Source: DASYAE01 sp036501535
GTDB taxonomy: Bacteria > Actinomycetota > Actinomycetes > Streptomycetales > Catenulisporaceae
NCBI GenBank assembly: GCA_036501535.1
Contig: DASYAE010000209.1
Coordinates: forward strand, 34,361 to 98,360
DNA: 64,000 nt
Direction of reading: 5' to 3'
The notes beneath the pieces are model-generated. The model did no database searches. It was not told the origin of the DNA and saw only the letters and a list, made by a program, of their open reading frames with translations. Shown piece by piece: positions 32,180 to 41,479 of this stretch; the stretch's first letter is position 1; every line of letters begins with the position of its first letter. The position numbers and the translations under genes are program-made.

Positions 32180-33037
32180 GTGGCCAAGCAGCTTGCCGTC
32201 ATCGGCGCGGGGCTGATGGGGTCGGGGATCGCGCAGGTGTCCGCCGCGGCCGGATACGACGTGGTGTTGCGGGACGTGACCGCGGAGGCGACCGCGCGCG
32301 GCATCGCGGGCATCGAGTCCTCCTTCGCGCGCTTCGCGGCCAAGGGCCGGATGTCCCAGGCGGACGCCGAGGCCGCGCTGGCCCGGATCACGACCACCAC
32401 CGACCTCGGCGCGGCCGCGGAGGCGGACGTCGTGGTCGAGGCGGTGTTCGAGGACATCGAGGTCAAGCACGCGGTGTTCCGCGAGCTGGACAAGATCTGC
32501 AAGGACGGCGCGATCCTCGGGACCAACACCTCCGCGCTGCCGATCACCCAGGTCGCCGCGGTGACCGAGCGGCCGGAGTCGGTGGTCGGCACGCACTTCT
32601 TCTCCCCGGTGCCGATGATGGCGCTGTGCGAGCTGGTGCGCGGATATCACACCTCGGACGAGACGCTCGCCGCGGCGCGGGCCTTCGCCGAGTCGGTCGG
32701 CAAGACCTGCGTCGTGGTCAACCGGGACGTGGCCGGCTTCGTGACCACCCGGCTGATCTGCGCCCTGGCGATGGAGGCGGTGCGCTTGGTGGAGAACGGC
32801 GTGGCCAGCGCCGAGGACGTGGACCTGGCCTGCAAGCTGGGCTTCGGGCACACGATGGGCCCGCTGGCCACCATCGACCTGACCGGTGTGGACATCCTGC
32901 GCAACGCGGCGCGCAACATCCACACCGAGACGCAGGACCCGAAGTTCGTCCCGCCGGAGACGCTCAACCGGATGGTCACCGCGGGAGCGCTCGGCCGCAA
33001 GAGCGGCCGGGGCTTCTACGACTATTCCGAGGGCTGA
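32180..33037 (+). CDS. hbd: 3-hydroxybutyryl-CoA dehydrogenase
   Basis: A 285-residue NAD(P)-dependent dehydrogenase of short-chain 3-hydroxyacyl-CoA. The Rossmann motif is VIGAGLMGSGIAQVSAAAGYDV; the catalytic region is VVGTHFFSPVPMMALCELV with the His of THFFSPVP, and VNRDVAGFVTTRL and KSGRGFYDY complete the signature. Single-domain length matches Hbd/FadB2 rather than the fused FadB. It may serve butyrate or polyhydroxybutyrate metabolism or ethylmalonyl-CoA precursor supply. GTG 32180 follows GAGGAGAG. Confidence 0.93.
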   Translation: MAKQLAVIGAGLMGSGIAQVSAAAGYDVVLRDVTAEATARGIAGIESSFARFAAKGRMSQADAEAALARITTTTDLGAAAEADVVVEAVFEDIEVKHAVFRELDKICKDGAILGTNTSALPITQVAAVTERPESVVGTHFFSPVPMMALCELVRGYHTSDETLAAARAFAESVGKTCVVVNRDVAGFVTTRLICALAMEAVRLVENGVASAEDVDLACKLGFGHTMGPLATIDLTGVDILRNAARNIHTETQDPKFVPPETLNRMVTAGALGRKSGRGFYDYSEG

Positions 33038-33075
33038 TCCGGGCCGATCCGGGCCGCCTGATCGTGCGCTGTGTC

Positions 33076-33107
33076 TGTGGGCGCTCCCGGTTCAGGGAGC
33101 GCCCACA
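33076..33107 (+). terminator. Hairpin after hbd
   Basis: TGTGGGCGCTCCC (33076-33088) pairs perfectly with 33095-33107, loop GGTTCA. It lies between hbd and the converging pepN and may serve both. Confidence 0.7.
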
Positions 33108-33136
33108 CGGCACTCGTTCTCCTGTTCAAGGCAGCC

Positions 33137-35716
33137 TTAGGCCGCCGCGCGGGCGGACTCCGCATCCACGTTCTGGCCCCGCAGCGCGCGCAGTGTGCCG
33201 TCCCGCTCCTCGACGAGCATCCGGCGCAGCGCCGCCGGCACGGTCTGCTCGTTGCGGGCCAGCACCGAGTCCACGCCCTCGACCGTGGACTGCGTCGAGA
33301 TCAGCCGCGGATACAGGCCGGCGACGAGCATCTGCGCCATGTGCGGCGTGCGGTGCGCCCAGATGCCCGAGACCACGGTGAAGAACCGCTCCGCGTAGGG
33401 CGCCAGCAGCTCGCGCTGGTCCGCCTGCCGGAAGCCGCGGATCACCGCGAGCAGCGTCTCGTTCGGCAGCTCGTCCGAGTCGACCATCGAGGACCAGGCG
33501 TCCGCCTTCGCGTCCACGGTCGGCCGGGCGGCGCGGGCCGAGGCGGCGTGCCGGCGGCCGGCCGCGGTCGGGTCCTGCTCAAGCTCGGCCGCGATCTGCG
33601 CCTCGCCGGCCCGGCCGGTGGCCGCCAGCCGGTGCAGCAGCGCCCAGCGCAGGTCCGTGTCGACGGTCAGGCCGTCCAGCGCCTCGGTCCCGCCGAGCAG
33701 CCCGGAGAGCAGGTCCAGCTGCTCCTGGCTGCGCGCGACGTCGGCCAGGGCGCGGGCCCAGGACAGCTGGATGTCGCTGGCCGGCTCGGCGGCGAGCAGC
33801 TGCGCGTGCGCGAACGCCGCCCACCGGGCCGAGCCCTCCTCGCGCCAGGCCGGGTCGGCGTAGCTGTCGATGGCGACCTTCGCCTGCCGCTGCAGCGACT
33901 GCAGCACGCCGATGTCCGACTCCCGCTGCACGCCGTTCATCACCAGCGCCACGTAGTCTCGGGCGGCCATCTCGGCGTTGTAGACCATGTCCCAGGCGGC
34001 GACCCAGCTCAGCGCGCGCGGCAGCGACTCGGTGAACTCGCCGATGCCCTCGATCAGCGTGGCGACCGAGTGCTCGTCGAACCGGATGCGCGCGTACGTC
34101 AGGTCGTCGTCGTTGAGCATGACCAGGTCCGGCTGCGGCTCGCCGGCCAGCTCCGGCACGTCGGTCAGGTCGCCGTCGATGTCGAGCTCGATGCGCCGGG
34201 TGCGCACCAGGCCTTCCTGGGTGCGGTTGTACAGGCCGATCGCGACGCGGTGCGGCCGCAGCGTCGGGTAGTCCGTCGGCGCTTCCTGCGCGATCTGGAA
34301 CGAGGTGTAGGCGCCCGCCGCGTCCACGGTGAAGACCGGGCGCAGCGTGTTCGGGCCCGCGGTCTCCAGCCAGGACTTGGACCAGGCGCCCAGATCCCGG
34401 CCCGAGGCCTCCTCGAGCGCGCCGAGCAGGTCGGACAGCCGGGTGTTCCCCCAGGCGTGCCGGCGGAAGTAGGTGCGCAGGCCGTTGACGAAGCCCTCGT
34501 CGCCGACGTAGGCCACCAGCTGCTTGAGCACCGAGGCGCCCTTCGCGTAGGTGATCCCGTCGAAGTTGACGTAGACGTCCTCGAGGTCGCGGATCTCGGC
34601 CACGATCGGGTGCGTGGAGGGCAGCTGGTCCTGGCCGTACGCCCAGGTCTTCTCCACGTTGGCGAAGGTGGTCCAGGCGCCGATCCAGCGGGTCGCCTCG
34701 GCCTGGCAGCGGGCCGACGCGTAGGTGGCGAAGGACTCGTTGAGCCAAAGGTCGTTCCACCACTGCATGGTGACCAGGTCGCCGAACCACATGTGCGCCA
34801 GCTCGTGCAGGATCACGTCGCCGCGCCGCTCGTAGGCCGCCTCGGTGACCTTGGAGCGGAAGATGAAGTCCTCGCGGAAGGTGACGCAGCCGGCGTTCTC
34901 CATCGCCCCGGCGTTGTATTCGGGCACGAACAGCTGGTCGTACTTCGGGAACGGGTACGGCTGGTCGAACAGCTCCTGGAAATAGTCGAAGCCGCGCTTC
35001 GTGGTGTCCAGGATGTCCGCCGCGTCCAGGTGGTCGGCCAGCGACTTGCGGCAGGCCACCGCCATCGGGACGACCGTGCCGGAGGCCGAGGTGTACGTGT
35101 CGCGCACCACGTGGTAGTCGCCGGCGACCAGAGCCGTGATGTAGCCCGAGATCCGCTCCGTGGGCGCGAAACGCCACACCGCGCGGCCCGATCCACCCTC
35201 ACCGTCGAGCGGCTCCGGCTCGGGCGTGGGGGAGTTCGAGAACAGCTCCCAGCCGGCCTGCGCGGTGACGGTGAACTGGAACGTCGCCTTCAGGTCCGGC
35301 TGCTCGAAATGGGCGAACACCCGCCGCGCGTCCGGCACCTCGAACTGGGTGTAGAGCGACACACCGCCGTCCACCGGGTCCACCATGCGGTGCAGCCCCT
35401 CACCCGTGTGGCTGTAGGCGCAGGTGGCCCGCACGGTCAGCTCGTTCTGCTCGGCCAGATCGTCCAGCGCGATGCGCGAGTCCGCGTAGGCGGCCGCCGG
35501 GTCGATCCGGCGCCCGTTCAGCGTGATCTCGTGCACCGTCGGGGCGATCAGGTCGATGAACGTGCCGGCGTGGGCTTCGGCGGAGAAGCGTACGGTGGTG
35601 GCCGACTCGAAGGTCTCCGGGCCTGTGGTGAGGTCGAGATCGACGCTGTACGACGAGACCGACACGAGGCGCGCACGATCCGCTGCCTCTTCACGGGTCA
35701 GATTGGTACCGGGCAC
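33137..35716 (-). CDS. pepN: Aminopeptidase N (M1 zinc metallopeptidase)
   Basis: An 859-residue cytosolic aminopeptidase. Substrate-recognition GAMEN lies near residue 267, followed by the zinc site HELAHMWFGDLVTMQWWNDL with the distal Glu in LNESFATYASAR. An N-terminal beta domain precedes the protease domain; the C-terminal ERAP1-like helical domain covers about 520-859. Length fits actinobacterial PepN. GTG 35716 is the start, with AAGGAG 12 bases upstream, a slightly long spacing. The divergent Rv2466c-like gene next to it is a common actinobacterial pairing. Confidence 0.95.
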   Translation of the reverse strand: MPGTNLTREEAADRARLVSVSSYSVDLDLTTGPETFESATTVRFSAEAHAGTFIDLIAPTVHEITLNGRRIDPAAAYADSRIALDDLAEQNELTVRATCAYSHTGEGLHRMVDPVDGGVSLYTQFEVPDARRVFAHFEQPDLKATFQFTVTAQAGWELFSNSPTPEPEPLDGEGGSGRAVWRFAPTERISGYITALVAGDYHVVRDTYTSASGTVVPMAVACRKSLADHLDAADILDTTKRGFDYFQELFDQPYPFPKYDQLFVPEYNAGAMENAGCVTFREDFIFRSKVTEAAYERRGDVILHELAHMWFGDLVTMQWWNDLWLNESFATYASARCQAEATRWIGAWTTFANVEKTWAYGQDQLPSTHPIVAEIRDLEDVYVNFDGITYAKGASVLKQLVAYVGDEGFVNGLRTYFRRHAWGNTRLSDLLGALEEASGRDLGAWSKSWLETAGPNTLRPVFTVDAAGAYTSFQIAQEAPTDYPTLRPHRVAIGLYNRTQEGLVRTRRIELDIDGDLTDVPELAGEPQPDLVMLNDDDLTYARIRFDEHSVATLIEGIGEFTESLPRALSWVAAWDMVYNAEMAARDYVALVMNGVQRESDIGVLQSLQRQAKVAIDSYADPAWREEGSARWAAFAHAQLLAAEPASDIQLSWARALADVARSQEQLDLLSGLLGGTEALDGLTVDTDLRWALLHRLAATGRAGEAQIAAELEQDPTAAGRRHAASARAARPTVDAKADAWSSMVDSDELPNETLLAVIRGFRQADQRELLAPYAERFFTVVSGIWAHRTPHMAQMLVAGLYPRLISTQSTVEGVDSVLARNEQTVPAALRRMLVEERDGTLRALRGQNVDAESARAAA

Positions 35717-35904
35717 TTTGCTGCACGGCTCCTTACCGGTAGGCGGGGTGTTTCCTTCGATCCTCGCACGCGGGAACCCGGATCCGCGCGGTCCGCGACC
35801 CGTGGAATGCCTTCAATCTGCAAAACGTTTCCCGCACGACGATGCAGCGCGCAGGGCGCCGCCGCTTATTCCGTGCGGCGGCGCGATGAACGAGGGAGAG
35901 CGTA

Positions 35905-36528
35905 ATGACTGAGCGTGATGTTACCCCGCGGGCGGCGGCGGACTTCTGGTTCGACCCGCTCTGCCCGTGGGCCTGGATCACCTCGCGATGGATGCTCGAG
36001 GTGGAGAAGGTCCGCCCGGTCGACGTGACCTGGCACGTGATGTCGTTGTCGGTGCTCAACGAGGGCAAGGACCTCGGCGAGCGGTACCAGTCGCTGATGA
36101 CCAGGGGCTGGGGCCCCGTGCGCGTGTGCATCGCCGCGGAGCAGCAGCACGGCAACAAGGCGCTGCTCCCGCTCTACACGGCGCTCGGCACCCGGCGGCA
36201 CAACGAGAAGCTGGACTTCACCCGGGAGACGATCGTCGCCGCGCTGGAAGAGGCCGGGCTGCCCGCGGCGCTGGCCGACGCGGCCGAGTCCACCGAGTAC
36301 GACGAGGCGCTGCGCGCCTCCCACCACCAGGGCATGGACCAGGTCGGCTACGAGGTCGGCACGCCGGTGATCTCGGTGAACGGCAACGCCTTCTTCGGCC
36401 CGGTCATCTCGCCCATCCCGCGCGGCGAGGCCGCGGCGAAGCTGTGGGACGGCGTGCTGCTGGTCTCCGGCACCGACGGCTTCTTCGAGCTCAAGCGCAG
36501 TCGGACGCGCGAGCCGATCTTCGACTGA
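35905..36528 (+). CDS. DsbA-fold, Rv2466c-type (mycothiol-dependent reductase) protein with CPWA site
   Basis: A 207-residue thioredoxin-fold protein with the DsbA helical insertion. DFWFDPLCPWAWITSRWMLEV is the active-site region of the Rv2466c family, mycothiol-dependent reductases in actinobacteria. The usual CPWC is CPWA here: the first cysteine is kept and the resolving one is replaced by alanine. This suggests a monothiol mechanism using mycothiol as the resolving thiol. A cis-Pro segment GTPVISVNG is present. ATG 35905 follows GAGGGAG. It is divergent from pepN across a 188-base region. Confidence 0.85.
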   Translation: MTERDVTPRAAADFWFDPLCPWAWITSRWMLEVEKVRPVDVTWHVMSLSVLNEGKDLGERYQSLMTRGWGPVRVCIAAEQQHGNKALLPLYTALGTRRHNEKLDFTRETIVAALEEAGLPAALADAAESTEYDEALRASHHQGMDQVGYEVGTPVISVNGNAFFGPVISPIPRGEAAAKLWDGVLLVSGTDGFFELKRSRTREPIFD

Positions 36529-36550
36529 GTGACCGGGTAGATGAAACTGC

Positions 36551-36604
36551 CGGTTCCCGGGCCGGCGCGGTGCGCAGTTGAACCGCTCGCCGGCCAGGGA
36601 ACCG
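36551..36604. terminator. Large two-part hairpin between convergent genes
   Basis: CGGTTCCC (36551-36558) pairs with 36597-36604 and GGCCGGCG (36560-36567) with 36588-36595, giving a long nearly continuous stem. It ends 8 bases before the stop of the minus-strand fusion gene. Confidence 0.6.
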
Positions 36605-36612
36605 ACGTCCCG

Positions 36613-39600
36613 TCAGCCTCGCGACGTGCTTATCGGTTCGGTGCTGGGCGGCGATCCGGCCGCGGCGGCGCTATCGCCGAGCACTGAAGTCGTACCCGCG
36701 TGCCCGACTTCGCCGGTCGCGCCGGAGCCGTCGGCGGTCTCCTCGCGCCGCGCCGGGGACGGCTCGACCCGAAGGATCTTCGCGAACCACACCGGCATCC
36801 ACCAGTTCCACCGGCCGAACAGCGAGATCAGCGCGGGCACCAGCATCGCGCGCACCACCGTGGCGTCCAGCAGGATCCCGATGCCCAGCGCCGAGGCGAA
36901 GATCTTGATCTGCGCCCCCGGCGCCGAGGCCAGCGCCGCCATGGCCAGGAACAGGATCAGCGCCGCCGAGGTGACCAGGCGCCCGGTCCGCCCGATGCCG
37001 GTGACGATCGCCCGGCCGGTCGACCCGGTCGCGTCGTACTCCTCGCGCATCCGGGCCAGGATGAAGACCTCGTAGTCCATCGAGAGGCCGTAGAGGAACG
37101 CGAACACCATCAGCGGCACCCAGTCGGTGATCGCCCCGGTCGCCGGGATGCCCCAGACCGCGTTCGAGCCGTAGCCCTTCTGCCAGATCAGCACCATCGC
37201 GCCGTACACCGCCGCCAGCGACAGCAGGTTGAGTATCACCGCCTTGAGCGGCAGCACGATCGAGCGGAAGGCGCGGGCCAGCAGCACGAAGGTGAGCAGG
37301 GCGAGGATCGCGAGCATCAGCGGGAAGTCCCCGTAGACCGCGTGGATCATGTCCACCTCGCCCACGCCGAGCCCGCCGATCAGCACGTCCGCCGTCGGAG
37401 TCAGGGCGCTGCGCACGGCGCGCGTGGTCGCCTCGCCCTGGCTGTTCGTCCCCTCGGCGTCCGGCACCACGGTCAGCAGGGTCCATCCGGGCCGGTCCCA
37501 GGCCGCGCCGGTCGGCGCCACCGCCAGGTCCACCCCGGAGACGCCGGCGGCCTCCGAGCGTGCCTGCGCGGCGGAACTGGTCGACGGCACGAGCACCTCG
37601 ATCGGCGTCAGGACGCCGCTGGGCACCCCGGCGTCCTGGAGCATCACCACGCCCTGATGCGCCGGGCCGCTCTGCGCCAGCGCGCCGGAGGAGGCGTCGC
37701 CGAGCACCATGCCGAGCGCCGAGACGGCGAGCACGCCGAGCACCGCGAGCGCGCTGACCACGGCGATCCAGCGGCGCCGGACCATCAGCCGGGCCCACGC
37801 GGTCCAGCCGCGCGAGGCCCTGCCCTCGTGCCGGATCTTCGGCCAGTCCAGCCGCCGCCCGACCCCGGCCAGCAGCGCCGGCACCAGGGTGAGCGTCACC
37901 AGCACCGAGACCAGCGGGATGATCACGCCGCCGTAGCCGATCGAGCGCAGGAACGGCACCGGCAGCACCATCAGCGAGAGCAGGCCCAGCGCGACCGTCA
38001 GCCCGGAGAAGGCCACCGCGCGCCCGGCGGTGTTCATGGCCCGCCGGATCGCCTCGTGGTTCTCGTATCCGTGTGCCAGCTCCTCGCGCCACCGCGTCAC
38101 CAACAGCAGCGAGTAGTCGATCGCGATGCCCAGCCCGATGAGGCCGACCAGGTACTGCACGATCTCCGAGACGTCGGTCACCTCGGTCACCCCGAGGATC
38201 GCCAGGAACGCGGTGGTCACCGACACCGCCGCGACCATCAGCGGCACCAGGGCCAGGAAGGACGCGAAGACGAACAGCAGCACCGCCAGCGCGCCGAGCG
38301 CCCCGAGCATGACCTCGTCGAAGAGGTTCACGCCCTTGCCCGAGCCGGAGTTGCCGTTGGAGAGCGGGTTCTCGCCGGTGACCTCGACCTGCGAGCCGGC
38401 CGGCAGCGCGGCGGTCAGCTTCTGCTGGATCTGCGTCGCGATCACCGCCTGCTGCGCGGCCGAGTTGAAGCTGTTCTGGCCGGGCGTGAAGACCTCGGCG
38501 AAGGTGGTGCGCCCGTCGTTCCCGACGAACCGGGCGTCGCCGGTGTCCGCGTAGTCCGCCACGCGGATGCCCTGGATCGCGTCCAGCGACTTGAAGGCCG
38601 CCTCGACCCGCGCGCTCTTGGCCGACTGGCCGGCCGGCACCTGCACGACCGGCACCAGCGACGTCATCGAGCCGCCGTTGCCGTACGTCGCCGAGATCGC
38701 CTGGTTCGCCACGTAGCCCGGCTGGCCGGGCATGGCGAACGTCTGGTCCAGATGGTTGACCAGCCCCGACGAGGCGAGCCCGCCGACCATCAGGGCCACC
38801 AGCCACAGCAGGCCGATGAGCCTGCGCCGCCTGATGACGAAAGCTGAGAGCCGCTCCATGGCGTCCGTCCCCCTCGCATCCCGCTCGTGCGCCGGCTCTG
38901 TGCTCGGCGCGCTGTGGGACAGCGAAGCAGCGCGGCATACGGAAGCACTGTGCGCTTCCTTGGAGGCGCCTGTGAGTGTTCTGCCGCCCGGCGGCGGGCC
39001 GGCCCCGTTCGTCTCGGCGGCCTCGTCGCCGTCGATCGGCAGCCGCACCGTGAAGACGGTGCCGGCGCCCGGAACCGAGCGCACCTCGGCCGAGCCGCCG
39101 TGCGCGGCCGCGACCGAGGAGACGATGGACAGGCCCAAGCCGGAGCCGCCGGTCCCGTCGCCGCGCCGGCGCGAGGCGTCGGCGCGGTAGAAGCGCTCGA
39201 ACACCCGCTCGCGCTGCTCCCCGGACAGGCCCGGCCCGGTGTCCGCGACCTCGATGACGGCCTGCGGTCCGGCCCGCCGCACCGAGATCGCGACCTCGGT
39301 GCCCGGCGGCGTGTGCGCGCGCACGTTCGAGAGCAGATTCGCCAGCACCTGGCGCAGCCGGTCCGCGTCGCCGACGACCTCGATCGGACGCTGCGGTGCG
39401 GCGCCGACCCCGTCTGCGGGGTCAGGGCGGTCCGTGTGGTCCGCGTGGTCCGTGCAGCGGCCGACCTCGATCGGCCAGCGCGGGTCGACCGCCTCCGAGT
39501 CGCGCGCGGCGTCGGCGGCCAGCGCGGCCAGGTCCACCCGGGCCCGGGCCAGCGGCCGGCCCGAGTCCAGTCGGGCCAGCAGCAGCAGCTCGTCCACCAG

Positions 39601-40545
39601 CGTGCCCATCCGGGCCGACTCGGACTCGATCCGGCTCATCGCCAGCGCCAGGTCCTCCGGCCGGGTCGAGGCGCCGCGCCGGAACAGCTCGGCGTATCCG
39701 CGGATCGAGGAGAGCGGGGTGCGCAGCTCGTGCGAGGCGTCCGCGATGAAGCGGCGCAGCCGGTCCTCCGAGGCGCGCTGCTCGGCGAACGCCTGCTCCA
39801 GCCGGGCCAGCATCGCGTTGACCGAGCCGCCGACCCGGCCCACCTCGCTGATCGGGTCGTCCGGCTGGACGCGCTGGTCGAGATCGCCCGCGCCGATGGC
39901 GATGATCTGCCGGCCCATGCGCTCGAACGGCAGCATGTGCCGGCGGATCCGGAAGGTCGAGAGGCAGAAGACCATCACGAAGGTCAACAGGCAGGCCGCG
40001 GCCATGATCTTGGCCATCGACTCCATCGTGCTCTCGATCTCGGCCTCGGAACTGGCCAGGATCAGGTAGCCGCGCCCGTCGGGCAGCCGCGAGGCCCGCA
40101 CCAGGTAGCGCGTCCGGCCGAGGTCCGCGGTCGAGAAGACCGCCCCGTCGAACTGGGCTCCGGTGCCCGGCGGCCCGACGGCCGGCACGGCGGGCAGCTG
40201 CGGGCCCCGGCCGAACGTCGCGGCGACCTGGCCGCCCGGGCGGCGCAGCTCGATGTACGAGGGCAGGACTCCGGCCGCGGACATCGAGATCCACGGCTGG
40301 TCCTCGGCGTCCTGCTCGGACAGGGTCGGGTACTGGCCCGGCGGGAGGCTGCGGGTCCAGTTCTCGGTCGCCATGGCGGTGGCGTTGAGCTGGTCCTGCA
40401 GGTGGTCGACCAGCACCGTGTGCACGGCGTACAAGGTGCAGGCGCTGGCCACGATCAGGCCGATCGCGAGCCGTGACAGCAGCGTGCGCATGAGCCGCCT
40501 GCGCAGCGACGCCGGGCGGTGCGGGTGCGGCAGCCGCAGTCTCAC
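36613..40545 (-). CDS. Sensor histidine kinase fused in frame to an MMPL family transporter
   Basis: One uninterrupted 1310-residue frame. Residues 1-505 are a full sensor kinase: helix about 25-46, extracellular sensor to about 175, helix about 178-198, HAMP about 199-250, HisKA with His272 (DASHELRTPLSSIRGYAELF), and an ATPase domain with N403/N407 (LANLLSN), DTGPGL and GSGLGLSIV. Residues 563-1310 are a full MMPL/RND transporter with about twelve helices, the IDYSLLLVTRWREE and SMDYEVFILARMREEYD motifs and two large exterior loops. The linker (506-562) has rare codons and much lower third-position GC. A GAGGGGGA ribosome site lies 8 bases before an in-frame ATG at 38859 (MERLSAFV, a typical MMPL start). 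It may make a fusion, a separate MMPL, or both. The cognate regulator is directly upstream. Confidence 0.85.
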   Translation of the reverse strand: MRLRLPHPHRPASLRRRLMRTLLSRLAIGLIVASACTLYAVHTVLVDHLQDQLNATAMATENWTRSLPPGQYPTLSEQDAEDQPWISMSAAGVLPSYIELRRPGGQVAATFGRGPQLPAVPAVGPPGTGAQFDGAVFSTADLGRTRYLVRASRLPDGRGYLILASSEAEIESTMESMAKIMAAACLLTFVMVFCLSTFRIRRHMLPFERMGRQIIAIGAGDLDQRVQPDDPISEVGRVGGSVNAMLARLEQAFAEQRASEDRLRRFIADASHELRTPLSSIRGYAELFRRGASTRPEDLALAMSRIESESARMGTLVDELLLLARLDSGRPLARARVDLAALAADAARDSEAVDPRWPIEVGRCTDHADHTDRPDPADGVGAAPQRPIEVVGDADRLRQVLANLLSNVRAHTPPGTEVAISVRRAGPQAVIEVADTGPGLSGEQRERVFERFYRADASRRRGDGTGGSGLGLSIVSSVAAAHGGSAEVRSVPGAGTVFTVRLPIDGDEAAETNGAGPPPGGRTLTGASKEAHSASVCRAASLSHSAPSTEPAHERDARGTDAMERLSAFVIRRRRLIGLLWLVALMVGGLASSGLVNHLDQTFAMPGQPGYVANQAISATYGNGGSMTSLVPVVQVPAGQSAKSARVEAAFKSLDAIQGIRVADYADTGDARFVGNDGRTTFAEVFTPGQNSFNSAAQQAVIATQIQQKLTAALPAGSQVEVTGENPLSNGNSGSGKGVNLFDEVMLGALGALAVLLFVFASFLALVPLMVAAVSVTTAFLAILGVTEVTDVSEIVQYLVGLIGLGIAIDYSLLLVTRWREELAHGYENHEAIRRAMNTAGRAVAFSGLTVALGLLSLMVLPVPFLRSIGYGGVIIPLVSVLVTLTLVPALLAGVGRRLDWPKIRHEGRASRGWTAWARLMVRRRWIAVVSALAVLGVLAVSALGMVLGDASSGALAQSGPAHQGVVMLQDAGVPSGVLTPIEVLVPSTSSAAQARSEAAGVSGVDLAVAPTGAAWDRPGWTLLTVVPDAEGTNSQGEATTRAVRSALTPTADVLIGGLGVGEVDMIHAVYGDFPLMLAILALLTFVLLARAFRSIVLPLKAVILNLLSLAAVYGAMVLIWQKGYGSNAVWGIPATGAITDWVPLMVFAFLYGLSMDYEVFILARMREEYDATGSTGRAIVTGIGRTGRLVTSAALILFLAMAALASAPGAQIKIFASALGIGILLDATVVRAMLVPALISLFGRWNWWMPVWFAKILRVEPSPARREETADGSGATGEVGHAGTTSVLGDSAAAAGSPPSTEPISTSRG

Positions 40546-40604
40546 CGATGGCTCACCCCTGCCAACCCTCTGTTAATCCTCTGTCATAGTCCTGATGTCG
40601 CGGT

Positions 40605-41312
40605 TCAGCTCTTCGGCATGCGCATGGCGTACCCGACCCCGCGCACCGTGTGGATCAGCGGCTCGCGGTCCTTGTCCACCTTCTTGCGCAGGTAGGAGAT
40701 GTAGGTCTCGACCACGTTGTCCCCGCCGCCGAAGTCGTACTGCCAGACGTGGTCCAGGATCTGCGCCTTCGACATCACCCGGCCCGCGTTCAGCAACAGG
40801 AAGCGCAGCAGCTTGAACTCGGTCGGGGTCAGGTCCAGCGCCGTCCCGCCGCGCCGCGCCTCGTGCGCGTCCTCGTCGATGATCAGGTCGGCGAACTCCA
40901 GCCGGACCTCCTCGAGCTGCGGCCGGGTGCGCCGCAGCACCGCGCGGATCCGGGCGATCAGCTCGTCCAGCGCGAACGGCTTGGTCACGTAGTCGTCCCC
41001 GCCGACCGTCAGGCCATTGATCTTGTCCTCGGTGGCGTCCCGCGCGGTCAGGAAGACCACCGGCAGCTTCAGGCCCTGCGCGCGCAGCCGGCCGCACACC
41101 TCCAGGCCGGTCAGGTCCGGCAGCATCACGTCGAGCACGGCCAGGTCCGGCACGAACTCGACCGCGCCGGCCAGCGCCTCCCGGCCGCTGGACGCGGTGG
41201 CCACCTCGAAGCCCTCGTAGCGCAGGGCGAGCCCGAGCAGGTCGGTGATCGCGGCCTCGTCGTCCACGACCAGGATCCGCGCCTCGGGCTTCCCGCCGTT
41301 GCGGTCCGGCAT
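40605..41312 (-). CDS. OmpR-family response regulator
   Basis: A 235-residue DNA-binding response regulator. The receiver has the acidic pocket (VVDDEAA), phospho-acceptor Asp in LAVLDVMLPD, Thr in VFLTARD and Lys in YVTKPFAL; the C-terminal winged helix has LTPTEFKLLRFLLLN and VVETYISYLRKKVD. ATG 41312 (MPDRNGGK) has GGGGG upstream and is preferred to the ATG at 41336. It is 59 bases upstream of the kinase part of the fusion gene and is its likely partner. Since the MMPL is downstream, the regulator may control export genes in its own operon. Confidence 0.94.
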   Translation of the reverse strand: MPDRNGGKPEARILVVDDEAAITDLLGLALRYEGFEVATASSGREALAGAVEFVPDLAVLDVMLPDLTGLEVCGRLRAQGLKLPVVFLTARDATEDKINGLTVGGDDYVTKPFALDELIARIRAVLRRTRPQLEEVRLEFADLIIDEDAHEARRGGTALDLTPTEFKLLRFLLLNAGRVMSKAQILDHVWQYDFGGGDNVVETYISYLRKKVDKDREPLIHTVRGVGYAMRMPKS

Positions 41313-41479
41313 CCGCAACCCCCTCGTCCGTTGCATGATCGACGCTGGATGCCGCCTGTACCCGTGACGGCGCCGCTCAGGCTAGGCACCTGCGCTGTGC
41401 CCAGCCTGTGCGATTCCTGGCAGTCGCCTGTGTGAATGGAACCACCTACAAAGTACGCCAGGTGATGCAAGCCGACTGA

